A stretch of 64,000 nucleotides of DNA from Neospora caninum Liverpool (lineage: Eukaryota > Apicomplexa > Conoidasida > Eucoccidiorida > Sarcocystidae), in NCBI RefSeq assembly GCF_000208865.1, contig NC_018396.1:1116001-1180000 (forward strand). The letters run 5' to 3'. Shown here piece after piece: positions 37,401 through 50,400 of the stretch. The first letter of the stretch is position 1; the number at the start of each line of letters is the position of its first letter. Below the pieces are notes generated by a model. The model saw only the letters and a program-made list of their open reading frames with translations. It was not told where the DNA came from and did not search any database. Position numbers and translations under genes: made by a program.

Positions 37401-38749
37401 TGCACAGACATCGAGGGGAAAGAACGCTACAAGAATCTCCTCATTTGCCTCCCCGGTCTTTTTTGCAAGTGTAACACGTGATGCAGCTTTTGCGTTCCTG
37501 TCCGGTCGTCTCTCTTCCTGTTGCCGTTGGCTTTCTCTTGTTCCCGAATCATGCCACTGAGAGGGCTTTTTGCCGGCCGAAGGCTCTTTCCATCATTGCC
37601 TCTCTTTTCTCCGGTGCTCGGCATCTTCTCTTCGTTTTCCGCCGGGCGCAGAGACTTGCCCGCCAAGCTCGCGCCTTCTCTGCGTCCTGTTCTGTCTCCG
37701 CTGACCCCCCGCCTCGTGCTCTGCCGTGCGTTTCGTAAACGATGCCCGGAGACAGGCCTCTCCCTTGACTGCATGCAGAGCTTCTGTCCCGGAGCTGTTC
37801 GTGGAAGTCGTCCGTCGCCCTTCATTTGTAAAGAGCGTCTGTTCTCAGGCGTGTCTCATTTCCACAATCGTTTGCGCACGGTCTACTCGCCCCCCTGTGC
37901 CTCTCGGAAGATCCATATCCTCTGGCTTTGTACGTTCTTCCCTATTCTTGTAGCTTTTTGTATATAAAACCTTAGAATAGGTAGAGACGAGCTGGCCCTT
38001 GCAACTGTTCTGTACGGCGCTCTCTGTACCTTTACATCCCACATCACGGCGACACGTTCCCCTCCACTTTTTCGGCCAGTTTCGTTATCTCCTATTTCTT
38101 TTCCGCACCGGTTTCTGAATCTTCTGCACTGTCTGTATCGGAGCTCCGTTGTTTCAGGATAAAGCGGGTCCGTCCCGCCTTTCGTTCTCTTTGTCTTTGC
38201 CCGGCTGCTCTGTCTGGCGTTCAATTGCCGCGGGGCGCAGGAACCACCAACGCTGCTGAGTAGAGGGACAACACACCAAAGAGACAGGTAGAAAACGCAC
38301 CTATCACCATGTTCGTCCTTTCTCCCTCTCGGGAACGGTGACTTTCCCTCGCAGTCGAAACGTCTTCTCTTTGGTCCCACGAAGGAAGGTACCCGTGCCT
38401 CTGTTGGCCATCCCGAGCGCCTCGTCGAAGCGCACACTCTCGCAGTTCGTCTCCGGCTCGTTTTCCCGGCCAACCTGCCCCGGGAAGCTTTCGTTTCTTT
38501 CAATTCCGTGTGGATTTTTCCGTTCGGCTTCGTTGCTCAACGGCGTCGTCTCGTGTGACGCGTGGGAGTTTTGCTTGCGCCTCTCTCTTTCGCCAAAGTT
38601 CTTCTCTTCCGGTTTCGTCTTCGTCCCCCCCTCACCTTGTCTCTGACGTTCCTTGGTGATCCTTGAACCCGAGTGGGGGGCTACAGCGTCTGTGCTCTTG
38701 GCTTCTCATTTATCGGTTTACTGGAGGGCCGTCTCTCTCATCGACAATC
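34468..38749. other. spacer and probable 5' UTR of the MLL-like gene
   Basis: From about 37450 the plus strand is CT-rich up to the start codon of the downstream gene, consistent with a long 5' UTR. The first part is mixed in composition. One exon-like frame at 35794-36126 ends at a consensus donor (see next entry). Other frames have no recognisable content. Confidence 0.5.
35794..36126 (+). CDS. possible exon of an unidentified small gene
   Basis: I do not recognise this. The frame runs 111 codons from an ATG at 35794 (a second ATG is at 35851) and ends at tcag|gtaagt, a perfect splice-donor match. The peptide is of ordinary composition, not low-complexity, with segments such as EVEIPYIPSRSDGRLTPSP and WKRCVKREDWNLIIGKVPRW. 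The exon would end in phase 1. The strong acceptor at 36468-36470 (cag before gataag) gives an immediate stop in that phase, and weaker acceptors nearer give only short tails. It may be a real short gene, a noncoding transcript or chance. Confidence 0.22.
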
Positions 38750-41700
38750 ATGGTGGCTGGCGAAGATGGACTGAGACACAATTCCTGGGCGCCGCCGCCT
38801 CCCCCCGGCGGCCCCATGCCCCGGCAGCTGCCTCCGCCGCCCCCCCCCTGTCTCCCGCCGTCTTCAGAGTCCGTTTCTGGCTTTCCAGTCCTTTCCCCTC
38901 AGTCGTTTTCTGCTCCCTTCGGCGCGTCCTCTCTCGGCTTTAGAGTACAGCCGAGGCTGTACGAGGGAGGCACTGGACCGTCGAGCCTCTCGCCAGCTCT
39001 AAACCGCGAGAACGCTTCTTCTCGTCTCTACCCCGCGCCGTCGGGGGGTTGCTCCATGTGTGAACCTCACGGCGCAGGGCTTTCGTGTGCCGCGCCGGCC
39101 TCAGCGAACGGCGTTTTGCCTTTGCCATCAAGCGTCTCGGCTGTCGGCCGCCCGCATGCAGCGGCTGCATGCGGCGAGTCCGTGCAGATCCGAACGGCAT
39201 CGTCGGACAGCCTGCGCGGGCTCCCCGAGCGACCAGCGTCTAGACGTTGCCGGTGGGACCAGCGACCCAAGCAACCTTCAGGATGCGCCAGAGAGATGCT
39301 TGACCAGGAGAGGACAGCGCTGGAGGCCTCGCCGGTTCAGCCCTCGTCCCCACCCCCGCCGCTGCCCAGCGCTGCTTCGTCGAGAGGGGGAGGTCGAGAC
39401 GGCGAAGGCAGGCACGGAAGAAAGAGCGAGGAAGGCGGCAACAGGCGCGAGAGGCGCCTCGGGGAGGGCGAGGACCGGTTAGCGAGGCCAAGAAGAGAAG
39501 GCGACGCGGATGCGGGTGAAGGCGGGGAGAATCCGCATTGGCGAACCGGGTACGAGGGAGACACACGCCGAGAGGGGCGACGATGCGTCTCCAGTATGGA
39601 CGGAGGATATCAAAGTGGACGGCGTGAGTCCAGAGAAGATTTCCGTCTCCGTTGGTCCCCACGTCGAAGCAGGGGAGGCGCGAGAGAGGAGGAAGAGGCC
39701 CGCGGCCGGATCCGGACAGAGAGAGAAGAGAGAGGGAGTGCGTCGCCGAGAAGACGCGGGCCCACAGGGCAAAGAGACAGAAGAGACAGTCGCGACTCTC
39801 CGCCTTCCCGGCCGCGTCTGAGGGGCGAAGCCTCGCATTCGCCTGACGACCGTCGTGCCCCGATACGTCACCAGTTCCCGAGACGAAACCGCCATTTTCG
39901 CCCGCGAAGAAGCTCGTCTTCGCTTTCGTCTGCGTCGCCTTCCCTCCGTCGTCGGAGCCGAAGTCTCTCACGTAGCGCCTCCCCCGAGCCTGCGCCTCGC
40001 AGTTCTGGGCGTGGAGTGTGGCGAGGTCGCGGAGACAAGACGGGGAGACGGGAAGACAGAGAGTGCGAGGGGGGTCGGCGCCGTGGCTCGTTCGATTCCC
40101 TAACGCACTCAGAAGAACGAGCACTGTCCCCGGAGGGCCGCGTCTCGTCGCCGACGGCGACGCGGGGCTTCCCGGCAGCTGCTCGCATACACGACCGCAG
40201 AGAGACAAGTTGGGACGAACTGCAGAGGAGGCCTGCGACGGTGCCGGACCGCGCCACAGAGAGACGATGGGGCGCACAGGCGCCTGAGGACAATGAGAAG
40301 GACGGCAGAGCGGGGGGCGAAGCCAGTCATCGTCGGGTGAGTCGAGAGCGACACCGACGTTCTCCTTCAGGAAGGTCGCCTCCCTCGTCGCCTCGCCACG
40401 GGCGTCTCCGCTCGCCGTCCCCTGTCTCCCCTCAGTCGCGTTCGCCTTCGCGTTTTTCCGAAATGCACAGACCTTCTCGTCAGGGGGAAAGCTGTGCAGA
40501 GCGTCGATCGCTGCCCCGAGGTTCCAGGCGATTCGGAGACAGATCGCCGGCCTGGACAAGCGAAGGGCCCGCGGGTCGTTGCCACGATCGGGAGGCGCAT
40601 GCACATCCGTCAAGGCCTCCGCCGGGGGCGTCTGCCTTTTCTCGGGGAAGGCGTGGGGAGGGGCGCTCAGTGTCGCCTCGCCGCGGGGACAGGGACGCGC
40701 CGCAACCCCACAGACGAGGCGCCAGGGAAGAAAGTGACGGGGAGACGGGCGAGCGCAGCACACAGGCCTGGCGGCCGAGAGGCGACTGCCTCAGCCACTC
40801 TCCAGGGAAGAGCGGTCGCTCGCGAGCCTCTCATCTGAGCGAAGATGAGAGAGAGAGAGACCCGTGGAGGGAGAGGCCGCGCCATGACTCCGGAGAGGAA
40901 GTGTCGCCTCGAGCAAGCTGTGGACTCTCAGAGACGCGACGCGTCGGGGGCGTTCGCATGCGCCGTACGCAACTCGTCGACACTTCGCCGTCTCGGGCCT
41001 CTCGCAGAGATTCGTCGTCGGATCGACAGTCGAACCGGAGCGAGTCCGGAGGGCGAAGCAGAGACACTTCCTTGTCAAGAGGCCCAACGACTCCAGGCGA
41101 CCGTTCGCCGGCCTCCCTCAGGCAGAGATCAGCGGACCGGATGGCATGTCGCAGAGACGGGCGTGGCGAGGGTCCGTCGACGTCGAGACGCTCTGGCGAC
41201 GGCCAGGCGGTTCGCGAGGCGTCACCTCAAAGGCGCAGTCGAGACGAGACAGAGAAGGCGCGCTGGCGGAGAGACCACAGGGATAGAGTGCCTGACGGGA
41301 ACCGAACGGACGGCTCCAAGGCACCGAGACAAGGCAGCTGGCGAGACAGAGAACGAAGTCCTTCAAGTAGTCCTTCGAGTGGGGGGAGTGCGTCCCCAAC
41401 TCGCGGAAAGCGCCTAGACCTCCCCTCAGAGCCGGAAGATCCAGATTCGGAAGACCTCGCTCTGTCGCCAATGACGTCTCGCCGGTCGCCGAGCCTCCCG
41501 CCCTCTGAACCCCCCTCGCCGATCTCGCCTCCGACAAAGACGGACAGTCGGCTGTCGGGTGCGAGCTCACCGTCGTCTCGGCGAGATGAACGCAGAGGAT
41601 CTCGGGGGATCTGCAAACACCCAGCCACGTCTGCCGACCCCTCAGCTGTTTCTGAAGAGGCCTCGCAGCGCCGACGCGCGGTCGAAGGGGAGAGACTTGC

Positions 41701-44445
41701 GAGTTGGGCGTCAACGCCCCTGGCCTCTCAGTCTCGCGTCGTGGACCCGCGTCTTCCATCTGCCGCGTCGTTCTCGTCGCACCTCGCTCCGGCTTCCTCC
41801 TCTTCGTCTGCAGCTCTCAGCGCTTGGGAGAACCCTTGGGACGCACGGGTTGCGGAGCCGAAGAGTCGCGCCCTCCCTGCGCCTGCGACCTCGACATCTC
41901 TCCCGGGGACTGGCCCGAGTACGGTTCTATCTCCGCCATTGTCGGGCGCCTCGCCGGGTGTCCGTGCTCGCGAGGCCGCGGGGGCTGCGGCGTCTTCGCT
42001 TCGCGAGAAACTCGCGGGCGGGGTGAAGATTGCCTCGCCGGATGCGGTGTTCTCGCTCGCGGGGTTGGGGCCGTGCCTCGACGACGTTTTCGACTACGAT
42101 GAAGAATACGAACGGTTCGGCTTTTTCCCCACGATTCGCACGTTCGCGCGACCGGAGCGAAGACGGCGGGCCCAGCGACCCGGTGCGTCAGGCCCCACCT
42201 CGGCGGGTACGCCGCAGACAGCCTCGTCGGAAAAAGAGGAAGGCTCTGAGGGCTCACGCCAGAGGCGAGAAGAGGGATTGGAGCTGAGCAGTGGCAACGC
42301 GGAGCCGGACGGCGCTGGGGAAGGCGCGAAGAAGAAGAAGGAGAAGAAGGAGAAGGAGAAGAAAGAGAAGAAAGAGAAGAGTCAGAACGAGTTGCTGGGG
42401 CGACTACGCGAGGAAGAAGGGCGTAGCGGAAAACAGTTGACAAAGCTGGAGCGAAAGCTGCTCCGAAAAAAGCAAAAGAAGGAACAGAAACGTTTGGCGA
42501 GGCGCGAGCGAGAGAGAGAAATGCAGACGGCAGAGCCGGCGGAGGTCGCATTGAAAGACGCCAGGGACGGTGGCATCGGAACGGGACCAGGAGCTGGAGA
42601 GCCCGAAGGCGAAATGGAAAAAACGGACGAAAAGGAGACAGAGACCAGGCGGGTCACTGGAGAGCAGGCAGCCGACGCGGGTCTCATGCAGCGGCCGCCG
42701 GCAGAGAGAGACGCAGCGAGGGGTGCCGAGGGCCCGCGAAGAGGAGCGGAAAACGAGCAGACAGATGAACCAAATAATGAGTCGGAAAGAGGGGTGGACG
42801 AGGAGGCAGTGACGGCGAGGAGGGAAGGACAAGGCGCAACGCAGGAGCCGACCGTTGGTGCCGAGGCCAGGGTGCTCGAAAGCGATGGAGACGCCCAGAG
42901 AGGCTGCGAAGGAGAGAAGGTGAGCGGAACGCCCAGCGACGGAGGGGGGAAGGACGTGCCTGCTGACAGCTGTGAACATGATCCTCTCGTGGGGAAAGAC
43001 CCCGAATCCAAGCGTGGAAAGGAAAGCGCGGCAGGCTCTGGAGAGGAGGACCAGGAGAAGGAGGGACACGGCGGAGGCGCCGCGCCAGGGACGGCGCGCG
43101 CGTCTGGGAAGAAGAAAGAGGACTCGGAAGGCACTGGGGTGGCGTCAGCGAAGGCGTCGCCTCGGTCGGGGGGCTGCCGCAACAAGGATGCACTTCCCCG
43201 CGAGCTTCTCTCGCTTCTGCTGGACGATTACGTCTGTTCGTCTTCGCGACGAAGAAGACCTGGAGAGAACGTCTCGCCCTCGTCTCCGTCCCCCAAGGCT
43301 GTTCGGTCAGGCTTTGCGAAGCGCAGTGGAGGGTCCAGCAAACCGCCAGCAGGCTCCGCAATGTCCCTTGTGAAGCGCGAGGGTGAAGAGAGGACAGAAC
43401 ACGGCGCGGGAAGGGGCGAGGCTGGTGGCGACGGCGACGCGAGACCGGGGCAGCGTCCGGGTGAGGAGGGGAAGGCGCTGGAGACGCGTGGAGACGACGG
43501 GGATGCCGTAGGTCGCGGCGTCGCCGCGCTGGGCCTGGGAAGAGGAGAAAAGGACAAGAAACAAAAGTCGGGCGGCGCGGAGACCAGGGAAGACAAAGAC
43601 GCCCGGCTCACGTCCGTGCGAGGGCACCAGTCCGGAGGCAGCGTCGCTGCCGCCAAGAGAGAGGACGACGCATGCGACTGGTCATCCTTCGAGGTGTTTA
43701 TCGTTAGCGAGCGGCAAGCGGGGGTGGCGGAAGGCGCTCAGGAGTTTCTCGGCCAGCCTCTGACAGAGGAGGAGCTCGCGCGAAGAAAGACGCTGAACTG
43801 GGACGAAGAAGAAGAGTTTGTCCTCGCTGCTGCTCTCGAGGAGAGAGGCCCTCTGGAGGCGAGCAAGGCGCCGATAGAGAGCCTTCCCGGAGAGGAAGAG
43901 CCGTCGCAGCTTCAGCCGGAAGGAGGCGGAGGAAAGGGAGACGAATGCCCAGAGCAGGAACAGGGAGACGGAGAGACCCCGACGGCAGGAGACGCGGAAG
44001 GACAGGGAGAGGAAGACGAGCGCAGCGAAGGCCACGAGCAGGGACGGAGCGGGGAAACGGACTTGCCTGTCTCCAAAGGCAAGGAGCAGCACTCCTGCCG
44101 CCCAAAAACGGAACAGATCGAAGACCTTCGTGCAGATGAGGAGGCAAGGAATGAAGAAGAGGAAGACGGGCGTGAGATGGCGGGAAAGAGCATCCGAAAG
44201 AGAAAGCGAAGGTCGTCGTTGGACGACCCAGATATGGAAGAGAAACTGAGTAAGGCGACGGGCGTCTCCAGGCGCCAAGAGATTCCCTCGACGAGTCTTT
44301 CCCACTGGCGCCTCGTTTTCGTGACCAAACCTCACATATCCATTTATAGATACGAGCGTGCATGTGCCTCTACAGAAGTCTGTACAAAATCCAGCACAAT
44401 CGCCGATTCGCAGGGATCAACGTAGGCAGGAACACACACACACAC

Positions 44446-44484
<39 letters not shown>

Positions 44485-47400
44485 CATGCAAAACTGTATG
44501 TGTATTACATAGAGTTGTGTGTCCATGTGTTGATGTGCATGTGCGTGCTTACGCATCCATTTTTCTATATGTATTTGTATATATTTGGACGTTTTTGCGT
44601 TTGTCTGTTGTCTCATGGCGTTTTGCGCCTGCACGGCGCTATTGCTGCGGCCTCTGTGTTTAGCGCCCAACGATCCGTTGTACGCGTGCTTAATCGAGGG
44701 CAGTGCGATCCGGTTGACGCGCCGCATGATCAAGCAGCTGCACGACGAAGAGCCGCTTCCTGCCACTGTCTCGGCTTCGGGGCCGTCTCGGCCCTCGCTG
44801 TCGCCGTCCCTTGTGGTTTCGGCGGCGCTGTCTCCGCGGTCGCCGTCTTCAGGGCGAGGCGAGCAGGCGGCTGCGCTCCGTTCCCCGGAAGCCGGAACAG
44901 AGGCTGCAGCCAGTGCCCCGCAGCCCGGTCTCGGCATCGCAGGGAAGAAGCGGGAGAGATGCGCCAAGGGCCCGGGCGCGTTCGCGCGAGCTCAGCGAGA
45001 AGAGAGCGAAAAAGAGACCGGCAAAGAGCGGGGCGCAGACGGCTCGACGTCGCCGCCTGGAACCGCTCCGGCGACTCCCTCGCCACCCCTCTCAGGAGCG
45101 GCGGCTTTAAATTCCCTAGGCAGGAAGGTCGAAGTCCGGGACGATGCTCAAGGTAAGCGTTTGGTCTTTCCGAATGGGAAGCGGGTGTCAGCAACATGGA
45201 GAAACGCCTGCGTCTTCACGTCTTATCGCGTAACGACGGTGCGCAACTGGGAACCGTGCTTGGCTGGCGCTTCATCTTGATTGCGCCTCTCGCTCTTCCC
45301 ACACGGGCACCGCCGGCTTGCGAGTGTGGCGCGTCCCTGGAGCGGAAAAGACAGGCCTGAGCCTAGAGAGAGAGACCCCAGTGCGCATGGAAGAGTCGTC
45401 GCCAGAGCGGAAGGGGCGAGTCTCCCACGCAGGGCTTTCCAAAAGGACAGCTTCTGTTTTCGAAATGCGCACTCATGAGACACTCTGGGAGCTCGTTGGG
45501 GAGGGCGCCTGCGACTTGGCCGTCGCTGCGCCTCCCCCCGGGTCGACGCTTTGTTCGCGCATGCGGCCGTCTCGTCTTCTCTCGCTGGCTGTCGTGGTCG
45601 CTCCGCAGAATGGTGTTCCGTCTCGCGTTGCTACCCCTTTCACTTCCTCTTTCTCTGTCGCTCTTCCTCTTTCTCTGTCGCTGCATGTCGTGCTTCTTTT
45701 TCTATTTTTTGTTTCCGAGCTCCACTGCGGCGCGCCGCCTGCGTGGGTGTTGCGTGCGCCTGCAGGTTTCTCGTACGTCGGCTGCCGCGTGCGCGTGGTG
45801 CGCAGCTGGCGGGATGAGAAGCAGCGCAGCACGTGGGAGTGGGGCGAAGGTGTGATCAAGTTCTTTCTTCCCAAGTTCCGCATGTTCTTCATTCACTTCC
45901 TCCTGAACGCAAGAGGCACCGACGCAGCGACGCCCTTTGACGCGCCGGCCGCCGAGCTCCGCAACGAAGACTTGCCTTTCTCCCCCGATGCGCAGCATCG
46001 GGGTTGGTTCTCAGCCGCCCACGATATCATTCGCCTCGCGTCCTCGAGGCGCGTCTGGGAAAGACCCGAGAAGCTGAAAAGACGAGAGCGAAAGAAGGGA
46101 CCGGACGGAGAACGCGCCGCAGACCAGGGAGCGAGTGCCGAGGCGGACGATGCAGCCTCGAGGCTCGGGCAGAAAAGCGACGGCCTCCGGCCCGCAGCAA
46201 AAGGCGGAGCGGAAAGCGAGAAGCGCGAGGACAAGGACGATGGACGCAGCTGCGAGCAGGAACTGGAGAGCGAGGAAGATGGACATGGGCAAGAAACAGG
46301 AGAGAAAGAGACGACAGACACAGGGAAGAGCAGTGAAGACGCGGGTTTCCAGACCCGGGAGGGTGCCCCGCCGTGCGACGCGAATCGCCTCTCAGCTCCT
46401 CGAAACAACCAGCCGGACACACTTGCTAGGTCTCCGCATTCTCCAACTACTTCGTCTTCATCTTCTGCCTCTATCTCTTCGTGTCCATCATCGTCTTCGT
46501 CGCTTCCATTGTGTCGCACGTGCTGCAACCCTATAGCAGCAATACGGACTGGCGACAGCACGGACGACACATCCTGGCAGCTTTCCGTGCTGTCCCTGCC
46601 TCCTGAGACGCTTGACGCTTGTCTGCCTCCCATTCCCGCCGCGTCGGCTGCTGAGTCAGGTTCCCATTCTGCGCCGCCTTGTTCTTCCGGCTCGGTGTCG
46701 CCGTCAGCCACGCCGTCTCTCCAGCGTCCTCTGCCCCCCGCAGCGTACACCATTCTCTCTGACGAGGAAGCAAAGGGGATGTGGCCTTCGTCTGCGGGAA
46801 AAAACGAAGGCACGACAGCGATGCGGCAAGATGCCGCGACGCGAAACCTGAAACGCGTTCACTGGGGGCTTCGCTGCGCACGCTGCGAGCGCGTCTTCCA
46901 CGCCTCATGCATTACGGCCCCTCACCAAAGGAAAATCACTGTCGGGTACGGCACCGCTTTGTCGCCTCTTCGCAGCACATCTACCCCTGTGCACCGCAGT
47001 CTCAGTTCCGTCCACATAACGTCATTCGCCTCGTGCATATGTGCAGGTGGAGCGGTCGTGCGGCGTCCATAGGCGCTCTGTATCGGATACAGCTAGACAG
47101 TGCCGTCGAAGTGGCGAGCAGAGTGGAGGGGCCACCGTGGCAAAGTGATTCGCGGACGAGACGTACACACATGTGCGTAGCAGCAGCGCAACGCCGGCCT
47201 TCACACAGACGTGTCTGGCGCGAAGACGTAGCAGTCGCCAGCAAGCAGCTTGGGTTCAGTCCTCGACTCGAGCCTCTCCCCAGACACTGCACTGGTGCAG
47301 AAACGCATCGCACAGTCCGTCCCCTTGTCGCCTGCAATCTCTCAAACATATTTATGGATGCACGCGCTTTCGACACGTGCAACCAGCCATTCATATATAT

Positions 47401-50400
47401 ATATATATATATATAGGTATATATAGGTATATATAGGTATATATAGGGGCTTTTTGCCCTATGGAGGGCTGCAGAATCGTCGATGGCCCGTGCCTTTGGT
47501 GACAAAAAAATAAAGACCTGCATATATATATATATATCTAAGTGTATTGCTGTGGGGTGTAGAACTCGTGGTTATTCTCTTGGTTTGTGGATTCCTTGAT
47601 GTTTTCAAGAATGGATGAAGAGTCGTTGTGCGAAGAGAGCGCACGGCACCGTCGCCTCGTGGCTCGTCGAGAGGCTGCGATCAAGGCGTACGCGAAGAAG
47701 CAGACGGAGAAGCGGCGGGAAGACGCCTCTGGACTGGTACCGGCAGCGGATCCCCACGACGATGAAAAGAAGGCCGGGGGCGAGCAGGCGGCAAAAGGAG
47801 GCCGAGACGACCTCGAGGGTGAGGCACCGTCGACGTGGAAGGCGAGCGAGACGAGTTCAAGATCCTCAGGGCTTGAGGCTCCAAAAGGCCCTCGCGAAAA
47901 GAAGCCGAAGGCCCCCAGCGGCCCTCTCGGCAACGGCGGATCTGCGCCGGGGCGCCCGACAGGCGAGACAGCGAACCGATTGGGTGCTGCGTCTCCGAGT
48001 CCCGAGATCCCTGTGACGGAAGGAGAGCCGAGCGACAGACGCGAGAAAGATGTCAGTCAGAAAGACCCTGCCGAGGTCGCCCCGCCGCAAACGCTGCATC
48101 TCAACTGGAAGGAGGACGCCCAGGGCGAGGCTCTGTCTTCGCCGTCGCCTTCGCCGTCTCCGGTATCGCGAAGCCGAAGCGAGGGGAGGCTGCTGGCGGG
48201 TCCGACGTCAGGTGAGATCGGAGCCCCAGAGGCCGGAACTGCGCACGCCACCGCGACGACAAGAGGTGCCCGAGAGCGTACAGGGGACCGTCGGCTTGGA
48301 GCGCCTCGGGATGAGGCGGCAGGCCCCGCCAGTCGCTCTCAGCCGACTTCCAACGACGCCAGTCCCCAGGATGCCGGTGTCCCGTCGGCTTCCTCGGGGT
48401 CTGTCTCGCGCTCCGCCGACGCGGGCTCCGCGTCTCCGCGCATTGGTTTGGTCTTTGTCCCTCCTGTGCAGCCGTTGTCGGCGCCGACCTCGCCGACGGC
48501 GGCCTGCCGGAAGAAGCGCGAGGAGGCCGGCGGCCGGAGCCGGCGCTCCTGGGAGGACTGGGTCTGTGCGGACTGTGCAACCTGTCGATTCTGTTGCGAG
48601 CCTCTGAGTTTGCCGCCGCTTGGCCAGGAAGCCTGCGGCCAGTTGGCGACGCATACCAGTCAGCCGACTGTGAACTGCCACACATGCAACATGTACGCCC
48701 ACGGAGTCTGTTGCTACCCGCCGGTGCCGGAGCTGCATCCGATTGCGACGTTCCGGTGCGACGCGTGCACGCGGTGTCGGAGTTGTGGCTACGTCGACTT
48801 GTACTGGCCTGAGTACGCGAACTGGGACATCAAGTTCCAGATGTGTTCCACCTGTCATTACGCCATCGAGGCTGGCCAGTTCTGCCCGGTCTGCATGCGC
48901 GTCTGGGGCTTCGACGGCCTCGACGACCTAACGCTCTTGGACGCGACGTCCTTCGGAGACACCACCGGCCGCCAGGGCGCGCCGGCCCCAGATGGAGAGG
49001 CGCTGGCGGGCGAGGGTGGCGGTGAAGACGCCACGCGGACGCAGAAAAAGAGACGGCAGGGCGAGGCGGCGGAAGGCGAGACCGGGCCCGGAGACACCCG
49101 TGGCGCTGCCGACCTAGAGCCGGCGGGACAAGGTTGGAAGACCTCTGCGGAGGCTCCCGCGGCGAGCCTTAACGCATGCAGAGTGCCAGAAAGACAGGAC
49201 GAGGGCCGAGAAGAACAGAACAGTGAACGCAGACAATCCCTTGTCGAGTGGGTTCTCTGTGACGGATGCCGCCTTTGGGTGCATGCCAAGTGCGATGGAC
49301 TCTCAGAAGAACACATGGAGCAACTCGCGTGCAAGGATGTTCTCTACAGGTACGACTCAACACCGACATCTCCACGTATGTGAATATATAGTTATATACG
49401 TACCTGCATGCATAGTGTAGATGCGCGATGTGTGTTCCGGTGTGTCCACACGCCCTTGTGCAGCCTCATCCGTCCGTTTGCGCGAGCCTGTCTGTGTCCT
49501 GTCTGTGTCCTGTCTGTGTCTTTGTGTGGGGTCGTGCCCGTAACTCCGCAGGTCCACGCACACGTGGCGTGCGGCCGTTTGCTGGAGCTCTCGGAGAGTT
49601 TCCTCGATGTTGCTTCGCCTCTGATCTCGTGCTTGACTCTTGGGTTTGCTGCCCGGGGAGGACCCGCTATTCCCACAGGGGCCTTTGGCCTCTTCGTGGT
49701 TTCTCGCCGCTCTCTGTCGGTCTCTCTGGAGCGTTGAAACAGACGTGCATCTGCTCCACCCTTTTCCACAACCCCCGGCACTGAGCACCGTGGCGAGCCC
49801 TTGTTTCTTGGGCGGTTCCCTCGCCCTGTGTGTACAGGTGTCCTGTGTGTCGGGGGTCGTCGCGGGCTCTGAAGTACAAGCGTCTTTTGGATCAGCTGGT
49901 CGCCTTCGACAAGACAGCCGAGTTTACCTTGCCTGCAGCGGCCTCGTTCACCCTCTACTGGCGCGTGGTGACGCGTCCAATGGACCTGACGACGATGCGG
50001 CAGAAGCTGCAGCGAGGGGAGTACAAGCGCGACGAGGAGATCATCTCGGATCTTCGACAGATCTTCCACAACGCGCGCATGGTGAACATGCCAAACACTC
50101 GCACGTACCGAAGCGCGGTGGCGATGGAACGGAAAGCCCATGAACTCCTTGTCGGCATTCTTCAGCTGACTCCGGGAAAGATTGTGAAACGCCGGACCGA
50201 TAAGACGGGACGTCCGGGGTTGAAGGCGGGCGACGAGAGGGCCGGAAGAGACGCGAGTCTTCTGGACCTCCTCGGCGACTCTGAGGATATCGACGAAGGC
50301 AGTTGGCTAGTTGGGCCCGAGGGCGACGACGAGTCGGAGAGCGAGAAGTGGAAGTCACCCACGGGTCTAGGCGCAGATGCGCACTCGACTGGACAAGGGA

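Noticed and set aside
39240..40763. 507-codon minus-strand frame opposite the RS-rich exon
   Set aside because: Low-complexity shadow of RS-coding sequence; the plus frame is the longer one and continues in phase into domain-bearing exons.
49400..49790. Several 65-145-codon frames on both strands
   Set aside because: They lie in the intron 49350-49837 that joins YR to CPVC inside PHD3 and carry only CT/GT-rich simple sequence.
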